From Rhodospirillales bacterium (GTDB taxonomy: Bacteria; Pseudomonadota; Alphaproteobacteria; Acetobacterales; Acetobacteraceae): a DNA stretch of 41,976 bases. A program made the position numbers and the translations under genes. Shown piece after piece: positions 29,238 through 37,794 of the stretch. The stretch lies in the NCBI GenBank assembly GCA_028869595.1, contig JAGWRU010000034.1, positions 1 through 41,976 of the forward strand, read 5' to 3'. The first letter of the stretch is position 1. Each line of letters opens with the position of its first letter. The notes under the pieces are model-generated. The model made no database searches. It was given only the letters and a program-made list of their open reading frames with translations, and was not told the origin of the DNA.

Positions 29238-30515
29238 TCACTCCGGCGGCGCAAGCCCGATCCGCGCATGCTTCGCGCCTTCCGGCAGGGCTGGCGCCGC
29301 TGCCATGGCCAGGCTTGCCTCCACCGCCCGACACAGCTCCTCGGGCGTATAAGGCTTTGCCAAAAACTGGACATTCTGGCGCGAAAGCATGGTTCGCACC
29401 GCCGGATCGACATAGCCGGAGGTCAGAATGGCGGCCAGGGAAGGTGAGGCGGAGCGCATCGCCGCGACCAGGCTGGCGCCATCCATACCTGGCAGCGCGA
29501 TGTCGGCGATCACCACCGACAGATCAGGATCGCCCGGATCGCGCCCCCAGCGGCGTGACCGTTCCAGCGCCGCCTCGGCCGAATCAAGGCCTACCACATC
29601 CCAGCCATCACGCAGCAGGATACGCTCCGCCAGCCGGCGCAGCGATTCCTCATCCTCGACGATCAGCACCCGGCGTCCGGCGCCGGCGGGACGCGAGGGG
29701 GAGATATTTTCCTGCCGACCCGGCGCCTGTGATGCGGCAGGCGTCATCAGACATGGCCAGTCCAGACGAAAACGCGCCCCCTGCCCCGGCGCACTGGTGA
29801 CCGCCACCTCCCCGCCGGAGGCATGCACCGCCGCGCGCACGCTCGCCAATCCCAGACCCCTCCCCCCCTGGGCACCGCGTGTCGTGACATGCGGATCGAA
29901 AATATGCGGCAGCAGTTCCGCAGCAATCCCGTGGCCGGTATCGGCAACCTCGATGACCAGACGAGGGCCCGGGGAAGCCGGGGCTGCATCCTCTGGTGCG
30001 GCACCGATGCGCGCCGCGCGCCGGACGCGGATGGTCAACGTACCGCCATCGGGCATGGCCTTGGCCGCATTGGCTGCGAGGTTAAGAAAAACCCGATCGA
30101 ACCCGGAATGATCGCAGGCAATGCGAGCCCCCCTGCCCCCTGGCACGAGATTCAGGGCGATGGCCGGGCCGAGCAATCGCCGCAGCAGGGGGGCAAGCGC
30201 CAGCAAGGCGGCATCGGGATCGATTGGCGAGGCGTCGCGTGCCGCCTCTCCGGCGTGATCAAGCAGAAGCTGTACCAGCGCGGCACTGCGCGCGACGCCC
30301 TGACGAATATCCGCGACCGCCTCCGTCACCTGCGGCTCGCCCGCCGCCTGATCGGCGATCGCCGTCGCGGCACTGAGAATGACGGCAAGAAGGTTATTGA
30401 GATCATGGACGATGGCAGGGCGCGATACATCATCAGCGATCCCGCCCTCGCCGGCGGCATCCGCGACGGGTCGCGACGGCATCTCAGGATCCGGTTGCAT
30501 CGCGATGGCCGTCAT
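29238..30515 (-). CDS. Soluble hybrid histidine kinase/response regulator, CckA-like
   Basis: H-box 'IVHDLNNLLAVI', N-box 'NLAANAAKAMPDGG', 'VADTGHGIAAELLPHIFDPHVTTR', 'GGRGLGLASVRAAVHASGG', receiver 'VLIVEDEESLRRL...VVIADIALPGMDG...LAKPYTPEEL'; no TM segments. Confidence 0.85.
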   Translation of the reverse strand: MTAIAMQPDPEMPSRPVADAAGEGGIADDVSRPAIVHDLNNLLAVILSAATAIADQAAGEPQVTEAVADIRQGVARSAALVQLLLDHAGEAARDASPIDPDAALLALAPLLRRLLGPAIALNLVPGGRGARIACDHSGFDRVFLNLAANAAKAMPDGGTLTIRVRRAARIGAAPEDAAPASPGPRLVIEVADTGHGIAAELLPHIFDPHVTTRGAQGGRGLGLASVRAAVHASGGEVAVTSAPGQGARFRLDWPCLMTPAASQAPGRQENISPSRPAGAGRRVLIVEDEESLRRLAERILLRDGWDVVGLDSAEAALERSRRWGRDPGDPDLSVVIADIALPGMDGASLVAAMRSASPSLAAILTSGYVDPAVRTMLSRQNVQFLAKPYTPEELCRAVEASLAMAAAPALPEGAKHARIGLAPPE

Positions 30516-31582
30516 GACGGCGAGTGCGCGCGGCGGCCGAGACGCCAGACATAGGCGATGATCTCCGCCACTGCCTTATAATGCTCCGCCGGGATATCCG
30601 CATCGAGCTTCACGGTGTACAGCGCCCTGGCCAGCGGCGGATTGGCGACCAGAGGAACATTATGCGCCATCGCCGTCTCCCTGATCCGCATCGCCATGGA
30701 ATCGACCCCTTTGGCCACCAGTTTGGGCGCCCCTCCAGCCGCGCGGTCATAGGATAATGCTACTGCATAATGCGTTGGGTTGGTAACAACCACAGTGGCC
30801 TTCGGCACCGCGGCAAGCATGCGCCGGCGGGCGCGCTGGGTCCGGATCTGGCGGATGCGCGCTCGGATTTTGGGATCGCCTTCCGCTTCCCTGGCTTCCT
30901 CGCGTATTTCCTGGCGGCTCATGCGCAGGTGACGCCCGTGCCGCAGGCGGACCCAGAGCAGGTCCAAACCCGCGATCCCTGCCTGCGCCAAGACCGATGC
31001 CAACAGAATATGGCCGATCAGCGCCCCCAGACGGACCAGCCATTGCCGCGGCTCCTCGATCAGGGCGAACGGAAGCTGGCGCATCCCGCTGGCCGCCGAA
31101 GCCCACACGATCCCGCCGATCGCGATGATTTTGGCGATCGACTTGAGCGCCTCCACCCCCGCATCACGGGAAATAATCCGACGCAGCCCGGCGATTGGGC
31201 TGATGCGGGATAAATCCGGACGCAGTGCCGCCGGATGGATCAGAAATCCGGTCTGCAGCAGCGAGGCGCTGACCCCGCCCAGCAACGCGCCCATCACGAA
31301 CGGGGCAGTGGCGCGAAGAAATAACACGCCGCATTGGGTAAAGGCCGTGGCACCGGCCCCCGGCACTTCCGCGCCGGCATGCGCGACGATGGCGGCAAGA
31401 CCCCGTCCCAGAACCCGCGCAGCAGACGCCGCCATGAAATGGAAGGCCAGCACGGTCCCGACCATACCGCCCAGGACCACGGCTTCTCGCGAAAGGGCGA
31501 CCTGACCTTCCTGACGTGCCCGCTGCAGCCGCCGCGGTGTCGCGGCTTCTGTCCGGTCCTCCGATGTCGCGTCATCGGCCAT
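30512..31582 (-). CDS. flhB: Flagellar export protein FlhB
   Basis: 'DRTEAATPRRLQRARQEGQVALSREAV'; 'VVTNPTHYAVALSYD' autocleavage NPTH. Confidence 0.97.
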   Translation of the reverse strand: MADDATSEDRTEAATPRRLQRARQEGQVALSREAVVLGGMVGTVLAFHFMAASAARVLGRGLAAIVAHAGAEVPGAGATAFTQCGVLFLRATAPFVMGALLGGVSASLLQTGFLIHPAALRPDLSRISPIAGLRRIISRDAGVEALKSIAKIIAIGGIVWASAASGMRQLPFALIEEPRQWLVRLGALIGHILLASVLAQAGIAGLDLLWVRLRHGRHLRMSRQEIREEAREAEGDPKIRARIRQIRTQRARRRMLAAVPKATVVVTNPTHYAVALSYDRAAGGAPKLVAKGVDSMAMRIRETAMAHNVPLVANPPLARALYTVKLDADIPAEHYKAVAEIIAYVWRLGRRAHSPS

Positions 31583-31588
31583 ATTGGC

Positions 31589-32380
31589 TTACATCCAGCC
31601 GACCAGACGGGAAAAATCCGCGGCCATGCTCTCGCTCCAGACGCGCAAAAGCGCCTGCATCGCGACCAACAGCAGCAAAGTGCCACCCATGATCTGACCG
31701 GGCAGACCGATAAAGTAGACCTGCATTCGTGGCACCAGCCGCGCCACCATGCCAATGGCGGTCTGCCAGCCAAGAGACGCAAGAATAAATGGCGAAGCGA
31801 GGCGGAATGCGATCAGAAAGCATCGCGATACCTGCCGTGCCATCAGCACCGCGCCGTCGCCCGCAGGCAGCGCGGCGCCTGGGTGGATCACTGAAAAGCT
31901 CTCGGCCAGGGCACCTAGCGGAATCGCATACAGCCCGCTTGCCAGCAGTACCGCCGGTGCGAGGAGGTCGAACAAGCGTCCTAACGCGGGCTCCGCCGCG
32001 CCGGTGAGGCTGTCGGGGGTAAGAATATTCGACAGCCCCAGCATCGCCGCCACGAACTGTCCTGCCATGCCGAGCGAGGCCACCACGGCCCGTGCCATCC
32101 AGCCGATCCATAGCCCAACCACCAGCGAGGCCAGCACCATGGCCGCGAAGCCTGCGACCGTTCCCGGCGCTGGCGGCATCAGCGCTTGCGTGCCGGGCAG
32201 CAGCAGCAGGGATACGCCACCGGCAAGGCCGGCGCGCACCATCATCGGACTTGCCGCCTCTCCCAATCCCGGCAACAGCGACACCGAACCCACGACACGC
32301 GCAAGGATCAGCGAAAACGCAAAGGCATCGCGCAGCATCGCAGCCTGAAGCACCGCATCCGCCGCACCCGGCGGCGTCAC
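31589..32380 (-). CDS. fliR: Flagellar export protein FliR
   Basis: 'FSLILARVVGSVSLLPGLGEAASPMMVRAGLAGGVSLLLLP'; position between flhB and fliQ. Confidence 0.93.
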   Translation of the reverse strand: MTPPGAADAVLQAAMLRDAFAFSLILARVVGSVSLLPGLGEAASPMMVRAGLAGGVSLLLLPGTQALMPPAPGTVAGFAAMVLASLVVGLWIGWMARAVVASLGMAGQFVAAMLGLSNILTPDSLTGAAEPALGRLFDLLAPAVLLASGLYAIPLGALAESFSVIHPGAALPAGDGAVLMARQVSRCFLIAFRLASPFILASLGWQTAIGMVARLVPRMQVYFIGLPGQIMGGTLLLLVAMQALLRVWSESMAADFSRLVGWM

Positions 32381-32649
32381 GATCCACCGATGGCGATAAA
32401 GCGATCCATCAGGAAATGGACATAATCAGCCAGCGTGCTGAACATGAACGGTCCCAGCAGCACAAGCGAGACGCCGATCGCCAGCACTTTCGGCACGAAG
32501 GCGAGCGTTGCCTCGTTGATCTGCGTTACCGCCTGAACAAGGGAAATCAGCAAGCCCACAACCAGCCCGGCCATCAATGGCGGCGCTGCCATGCGCAACG
32601 TTACGCCCAGCCCGTCGCGTAGAATTCCCGCTATGTCGGCGGCATTCAT
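32377..32649 (-). CDS. fliQ: Flagellar export protein FliQ
   Basis: 90 aa, two TM; 'AAPPLMAGLVVGLLISLVQAVTQINEATLAFVPKVLAIG'. Confidence 0.96.
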   Translation of the reverse strand: MNAADIAGILRDGLGVTLRMAAPPLMAGLVVGLLISLVQAVTQINEATLAFVPKVLAIGVSLVLLGPFMFSTLADYVHFLMDRFIAIGGS

Positions 32650-32659
32650 TGGCGGACTT

Positions 32660-32971
32660 TCAGATCGGCATCTTCATGATGTCCTGGTAGGCCTGCACGA
32701 CGCGATCGCGGATCACGGTCGCGGTCTGCAACGTCAGCTGCGCCTGGGCAACTGCGGTGACGACTTTGGTGATATCGCCGCCGCCGGCGATCCCCTGCAT
32801 GCTGAGCGCCTCTGCCTTGTTGCCGGTATCGATCGCCGTTTGCACGGCGCGATCCAGCGTTGCCGTGAAGCCTTGACCGATCGGTGTGTCCACAGCACCG
32901 GTTGCATCCGTGCGCGCATAGGCCGCGGCCGCCGCCGATGGCGTGACGACCAATGTCGGAATTGCAGCCAT
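32660..32971 (-). CDS. fliE: Flagellar hook-basal body protein FliE
   Basis: 'GGGDITKVVTAVAQAQLTLQTATVIRDRVVQAYQDIMKMPI'. Confidence 0.93.
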   Translation of the reverse strand: MAAIPTLVVTPSAAAAAYARTDATGAVDTPIGQGFTATLDRAVQTAIDTGNKAEALSMQGIAGGGDITKVVTAVAQAQLTLQTATVIRDRVVQAYQDIMKMPI

Positions 32972-32975
32972 CCTC

Positions 32976-33383
32976 TTACTTCAGCATGTTGATGGTGCGT
33001 GTCAGCATCGCTCTGGTCGCCTGCATGACCGATAGATTGGCGCTGTATGTCCGTTCCGCATCGCGCATATCCATGATCTCGACAAAGCTGTTCACGTTGG
33101 GCAGCGCCACATAGCCTTGCGCATTCGCTGCGGGATTGGCCGGGTCATAGCGCAATGGCTGCGGACTGGGATCAGTCGCGATCGCCTCCACCCCGACCAG
33201 CGGCGCGCCGGTCGAGTGGTCGATGTGATCGGCAAACTGGATCGTCTTTCGCCGATAGGCAGGCGCGCCCGGGGTCGATCCGGTCGTGTCCTGATTGGCA
33301 AGATTTTCCGCGATGACGCGCAGCCGTGTCGCCTGCACATCCATTCCGCTGGCGGAAATCGACAGGGCCTTCGATAGTTCCAT
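32976..33383 (-). CDS. flgC: Flagellar basal-body rod protein FlgC
   Basis: 'ALSISASGMDVQATRLRVIAENLANQDTTG...YVALPNVNSFVEIMDMRDAERTYSANLSVMQATRAMLTRTINMLK'. Confidence 0.97.
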   Translation of the reverse strand: MELSKALSISASGMDVQATRLRVIAENLANQDTTGSTPGAPAYRRKTIQFADHIDHSTGAPLVGVEAIATDPSPQPLRYDPANPAANAQGYVALPNVNSFVEIMDMRDAERTYSANLSVMQATRAMLTRTINMLK

Positions 33384-33384
33384 C

Positions 33385-33786
33385 CTACTTGCCCAATGCG
33401 GTGTTGAACATGCCGAGATAGGTCTTGTAGAGGCTGGAGACGAATTGCTGCGTCGTCTGCGTATCGGCGATCCGCGTCAGCTCCGTATCCAGCGAGACGG
33501 CATTACCATCCGGGGCACGCCCCTCCGGACGCACGCGTCGATCGGGCTGCATGCCGCCGCTTTCGGGCGCGGCGAGATGCCCGGGATCGGTGCGGACCAG
33601 CCTGCGCTGGGCATCCCCCAACTCTGTCGCGAAGGGGGGTACATCGACCGGCTTCCAACCCGGGGTATCGGCATTGGCGATGTTTTCGGACAGCAACGCT
33701 TCGCGGCGATCCGCCCAGGCGAGGCGCTTTTCGGCCAGCTGAAACAGCCCCGCCTCGAGAGGAAGATCCTGGGATAGATCCGGCAT
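33385..33786 (-). CDS. flgB: Flagellar basal-body rod protein FlgB
   Basis: 'RREALLSENIANADTPGWKPVDVPPFATELG'. Confidence 0.95.
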   Translation of the reverse strand: MPDLSQDLPLEAGLFQLAEKRLAWADRREALLSENIANADTPGWKPVDVPPFATELGDAQRRLVRTDPGHLAAPESGGMQPDRRVRPEGRAPDGNAVSLDTELTRIADTQTTQQFVSSLYKTYLGMFNTALGK

Positions 33787-33936
33787 CGAAGCGATCCTGT
33801 TCTGCCGGCATGAAGCTGCGCGCGAAATGTCAACGAATGGTGTACGTCACACCAGCGTATGTTTCGGTTCTGGCAAGCCTTTGCTAATGCGCGGCTGTTC
33901 CTATCGCCGCATGCGATCTGACATCCATACCGCGCG

Positions 33937-34221
33937 ATGACGGTCCCTCCCTCTCTCTCGGTGGACGCGCACAATCTGGAAGATGCCGCACAGGGCCTGA
34001 TCGGCGTCATGCGCTGCGCATCCCGACTGGTTGCGACCCAGCGCAGCGTCGATCTTGCGGGGCTCGATCACCAGGTCGGTCTGATCTGCGCCAAGATCCT
34101 CGATCTTCCCCTGTCGGAAGGCCATGCGCTTCGGCCCTGCCTTCTGCGCGCGCTGCACGAAGCCGATGCGCTGATGCAGATGCTGACCCGTGATCGGACG
34201 AACCTGCAGCCCGAACCGTAG
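33937..34221 (+). CDS. Uncharacterised small protein upstream of fliO-fliP
   Basis: 94-aa ORF filling the gap between divergent flgB and fliO; start/stop consistent with a short operon. Confidence 0.55.
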   Translation: MTVPPSLSVDAHNLEDAAQGLIGVMRCASRLVATQRSVDLAGLDHQVGLICAKILDLPLSEGHALRPCLLRALHEADALMQMLTRDRTNLQPEP

Positions 34222-34255
34222 CGCCGCAGCGCGCTCAGCCGGAAAATGCCGCGCC

Positions 34256-34534
34256 ATGTCTCCTCTGCTGACTGAACTTCCCCGTATGGCGGCCGCTCTG
34301 ATCGTAGTGCTGGGTTGCGTCTGGCTTGCCGCGCGCATCGCGCGTATGCGGCAATGGGCCAGGTCGCGCCCCCACGCCGAACAGATTTCGGTCCAATCCC
34401 ATGCCACTATTGATCCAAGGCGCCGCGCGATCGTGATCCGATGGAACGGGCAGGCGTTTCTGGTCATGACGGGACCCGCCGGGGACATCCTGCTCGGCTC
34501 CCACCCCGTGACACGGGACGGGGTGGAGGCATGA
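34256..34534 (+). CDS. fliO: FliO-like flagellar biosynthesis protein
   Basis: Short TM-anchored protein 'AALIVVLGCVWLAARIARM...VQSHATIDPRRRAIVIRWNGQAFLVMTGPAGDILLG'; 4-bp overlap with fliP. Confidence 0.72.
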   Translation: MSPLLTELPRMAAALIVVLGCVWLAARIARMRQWARSRPHAEQISVQSHATIDPRRRAIVIRWNGQAFLVMTGPAGDILLGSHPVTRDGVEA

Positions 34535-35274
34535 AGCGGGGGATGCTGCTTGCGGTGTGCCTGCTGCCTCTGCTGGCAGTCGGCGCGCATGCGCAATCGC
34601 TGAATATCGATCTCGGTTCCGGCAGTCAGCCGGGTGCGACCGATCGCATCGTGCAACTGACCGCGCTGATCACCGTTCTGTCCATCGCGCCGTCGCTGCT
34701 GGTCATGGTCACTGCCTTCACGCGTATCGTCATCGTGCTGTCTTTACTGCGCAGCGCGCTCGGCACGCAGACCACGCCGCCCAATATCGTGCTGATCGGA
34801 TTGGCGCTGTTTCTTACCTTCTTCGTGATGCAGCCGGTGTTGGAGCAGGCATGGACCTCCGGGCTACTGCCCATGAGCAACGGACAGGTTGCCCAGCTTG
34901 AGGGGTTGCGCCTGGCGGCGGAACCGTTCCGGCGCTTCATGACGGCCAATCTGCGTGACAGTGATCTACGGGTATTCCTCGACCTTGCGCATCTGCCGAT
35001 GCCCGCCGCGCATACGAGCATTCCGTGGCGGGCGCTGATCCCGGCCTTCATTGTGGGCGAACTGCGCCGCGCCTTCGAAATGGGCTTCCTGCTCTACCTT
35101 CCCTTTCTGATCATCGACCTGGTGGTGGCCAGTATTCTGATGAGCCTGGGCATGATGATGCTGCCGCCCAGTGTCGTGTCCCTGCCCTTCAAGCTGATTT
35201 TTTTCGTGCTGATCGACGGCTGGCGGCTGGTTGCCGGCAGCCTGGTGCAGAGTTTCGGGCATAGCGGCGGGTAG
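34531..35274 (+). CDS. fliP: Flagellar export protein FliP
   Basis: 'RIVIVLSLLRSALGTQTTPPNIVLIGLALFLTFFVMQPV', 'AFIVGELRRAFEMGFLLYLPFLIIDLVVASILMSLGMMMLPPSVVSLPFKLIFFVLIDGW'; start set at MKRGMLL. Confidence 0.97.
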   Translation: MKRGMLLAVCLLPLLAVGAHAQSLNIDLGSGSQPGATDRIVQLTALITVLSIAPSLLVMVTAFTRIVIVLSLLRSALGTQTTPPNIVLIGLALFLTFFVMQPVLEQAWTSGLLPMSNGQVAQLEGLRLAAEPFRRFMTANLRDSDLRVFLDLAHLPMPAAHTSIPWRALIPAFIVGELRRAFEMGFLLYLPFLIIDLVVASILMSLGMMMLPPSVVSLPFKLIFFVLIDGWRLVAGSLVQSFGHSGG

Positions 35275-35280
35275 GCGCGA

Positions 35281-36165
35281 CTATACGCGGCGGATGCGCC
35301 CGGTCAGGCCGGCTGCGATGGCCGCCCCGCCCAGCACCAGGATCGCGGCGGCGAACAGGGTCACGCCGCCTGGCGCGGCACCGACTGCCACCAGCAACGC
35401 GGTGGAAAGCAGCGGGGCCAGATAGGATAGCGCCCCCAGCACCGGCAGCGGCCCATATTTGGTCGCGTAATCCCAAGCCACGAAAGCGAAGCCGGTCGGC
35501 CCCAGGCCGAGGATTAGGAGTGCGCAAAGCTGGCGCGCATCGGGAACCACCGTGCGCGGCTCGATCGCCAGATGAGCCAGCGCCGCGGCCAGTGCGACGC
35601 CGCCGCATACATCGAGGATGACAAGACTGCTGACGCCGGCAAAGCGCCGATTGAAAACGGAGTAGGCCGCCCACACCACGGCGCAGGCCAGCGCGGCGGC
35701 GTAGCCGACAAGAGCGGCGCTATGCAATGAAGGATGGCGCATCACCACCAGCACCGTGCCGCAAAGACCGAACGCCGCACCGATCACATGCCGCAGCCGC
35801 ATGCCCGCGCCATCCGCCAGCAACGCGGAAAACAGCACGATCAGGAGTGGCCAGAGGTAATTGATCAGGCTCGCCTGATCCGCCGGGGCATGGGCCAGGG
35901 CATAGAAATAGAGCGCGTGATAGAAGAACAGCCCGGAAAACGCGGTCAGAAGGGCACCCAGGTCCGGCCTGCTACGTTCCCGGTGCCCGCGCTTGAGCAG
36001 ACGCAGACGCAGGAGCAGCCCCAACGCGAAGGCCACGGTAAAGCTGATGCTCATCAATTCGAGCGGCGGCACCCCGCGCGCCTGCACCGTCACCGCGGCC
36101 AGCATCGACCACAGCAGGATCGCCACCAGCCCGGCGACGAGCGCGCCTATCGCGCGGTCGCGCAC
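35281..36165 (-). CDS. EamA/DMT-family transporter
   Basis: Ten hydrophobic segments; 'ALAHAPADQASLINYLWPLLIVLFSALLADG'. Confidence 0.88.
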   Translation of the reverse strand: MRDRAIGALVAGLVAILLWSMLAAVTVQARGVPPLELMSISFTVAFALGLLLRLRLLKRGHRERSRPDLGALLTAFSGLFFYHALYFYALAHAPADQASLINYLWPLLIVLFSALLADGAGMRLRHVIGAAFGLCGTVLVVMRHPSLHSAALVGYAAALACAVVWAAYSVFNRRFAGVSSLVILDVCGGVALAAALAHLAIEPRTVVPDARQLCALLILGLGPTGFAFVAWDYATKYGPLPVLGALSYLAPLLSTALLVAVGAAPGGVTLFAAAILVLGGAAIAAGLTGRIRRV

Positions 36166-37034
36166 GACTTGCCCGGCAGATGGCGGGCGATATAGGGCGG
36201 CAGACAGAAAGACGCGGTATGGATTTCCGGGCTCCAGTACCGCGTCGTGCCAAGAATCTTCGCCGCGGCGGCACGCCGGGCGATCTCCTCGGTCGCGATC
36301 GTGTTCAGCCCTGCTTCCTTGGCCGCGAAGCCCAGCGTCATGAAGCCGCCGACATAGGTCGGCACAGCCGCGACATAGGCCGTCACCGCGGGAAAGAATG
36401 CACCCCGCCGGGCGCTGGTCTCGCGCAATTCATCGGCCTGCATGAAGGGCACGCCGCACTGGTTGACGATCAAACCGCTTGCGGTCAGGACGCGTGCGCA
36501 ATGGGCGTAGAATTCATCCGTGAACAGCACTTCGCCGACGCCGATCGGATCGGTGCTATCGACGATGATGACGTCGAAACTGCCATCGGCGGCCTTCTTC
36601 ACATAGTCGATGCCGTCGCCGACGATCACCTCCGCCCTCGGATCGGTCCAGGCATCGCCGCCGATCGCGGGCAGAAACTCCTTTGACAGGGCGATGACGT
36701 CGCCGTCGATCTCCACCATCACGGCGCGTTTGGTCGTCGCGTGCTGCAGCACGCGGCGCAGCACACCGCCATCGCCGGCGCCGATGATCAGCACATTCTC
36801 CGCCTTGCCATGCGCCAGCAGCGGCACATGGACCAGCATTTCCTGATAGACGAATTCATCTGCCTCGGTGATCTGGATCACGCCATCCAGCACCATGACG
36901 CGGCCATGCGTCTCACTTTCGAAGATCGCAATATCCTGGAAAGCGGATTGCCTGCGCGCGAGTTCGCGCACCACGCGGAAGCGCTGGCCCCAGGCTGGAT
37001 ACAGCGTCTCGTTGATCCACATATCGGTCGGCAT
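36147..37034 (-). CDS. speE: Spermidine synthase
   Basis: 'VMVLDGVIQITEADEFVYQEMLVHVPLLAHGKAENVLIIGAGDGGVLRRVLQH', 'IIVDSTDPIGVGEVLFTDEFY'; start set at MPTDMWINE. Confidence 0.95.
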   Translation of the reverse strand: MPTDMWINETLYPAWGQRFRVVRELARRQSAFQDIAIFESETHGRVMVLDGVIQITEADEFVYQEMLVHVPLLAHGKAENVLIIGAGDGGVLRRVLQHATTKRAVMVEIDGDVIALSKEFLPAIGGDAWTDPRAEVIVGDGIDYVKKAADGSFDVIIVDSTDPIGVGEVLFTDEFYAHCARVLTASGLIVNQCGVPFMQADELRETSARRGAFFPAVTAYVAAVPTYVGGFMTLGFAAKEAGLNTIATEEIARRAAAAKILGTTRYWSPEIHTASFCLPPYIARHLPGKSCATAR

Positions 37035-37192
37035 GTGACCCTCGCTTTGCGCGACGAAACGTGACGACCGCCAGCATGCAAGCCGCGGGTCGAAACGCGC
37101 CATGATGATCCAAAAAGAACCGGGACACGCGGATCGTTCCGCCTATCCCGCACCGTGATCGAGGCGAAACCGGGCGGCTTTCGCCCCGTCGA

Positions 37193-37642
37193 TCAGACCA
37201 CCAGACCGCGGCGCTGCTCACCCAGATGGATGGAGGTCGGGCTGAAAGCCTTCTTCAGCACGGGAATGGACAGATACGGATCGCAGGTGCCGCACATGAA
37301 AATATCTACGGCAGCAAAATCACGCTCCGGCCAAGTATGAATGGAGATATGGCTCTCGGCGAGGACAACAACGCCAGAAACACCGCCATTCGGCGAAAAA
37401 TGGTGGAAGTGGCTGTGCAGTATCGTTGCGCCTGCTTCGATCGCGGCAGTACGCAATGCTTCATCGATCAGCTCCGGCTGATCGAGATTACTGGCGCCCC
37501 ACAGATCGATCAGCAGATGCGTGCCGGCGAAGCGCACGCCGTTCCGTTCCACGAAATAGTCTTTCGGCAGCTCGGCGCCATCGGATTTCTGGTTCTCGCT
37601 CGGAATATCCGAGACCATCCCCAGCGGGCTGAGTGCGTTCAT
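37193..37642 (-). CDS. speD: S-adenosylmethionine decarboxylase proenzyme, bacterial class 1B type
   Basis: '[15 protein letters not shown]', self-cleavage motif '[11 protein letters not shown]', '[13 protein letters not shown]'. Confidence 0.93.
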   Translation of the reverse strand: MNALSPLGMVSDIPSENQKSDGAELPKDYFVERNGVRFAGTHLLIDLWGASNLDQPELIDEALRTAAIEAGATILHSHFHHFSPNGGVSGVVVLAESHISIHTWPERDFAAVDIFMCGTCDPYLSIPVLKKAFSPTSIHLGEQRRGLVV

Positions 37643-37673
37643 CGCGTACCCTCCTACCAGCAGACGGCCTGTT

Positions 37674-37698
37674 GGGCATCCGGCGATTTCCGGAGCCC
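37674..37698 (-). promoter_or_regulatory. Hairpin in the predicted speD 5' leader
   Basis: Plus-strand GGGC-a-TCCGG-cgattt-CCGGA-GCCC, 9 bp with one bulge, between the predicted promoter and the speD start. Confidence 0.4.
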
Positions 37699-37717
37699 CC
37701 TGGGGCCAAGGCGGCGG

Positions 37718-37746
37718 GAGATAGGCAAAGGGGGGCGGGGGCGCAA
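37718..37746 (-). promoter_or_regulatory. Predicted speD promoter
   Basis: On minus strand TTGCGC, 17 nt, TATCTC. Confidence 0.4.
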
Positions 37747-37794
37747 GTGATATTTACGGGTAGCTGCCAGTTTTCTGCGAAACGGCGTGGCAGG

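Noticed and set aside
33868-33895. Sigma54-like TGGCAAGCCTTTGCT upstream of the small flagellar ORF
   Set aside because: GG-to-GC spacing is 9 nt instead of the required 10, so it does not fit a functional -24/-12 promoter.
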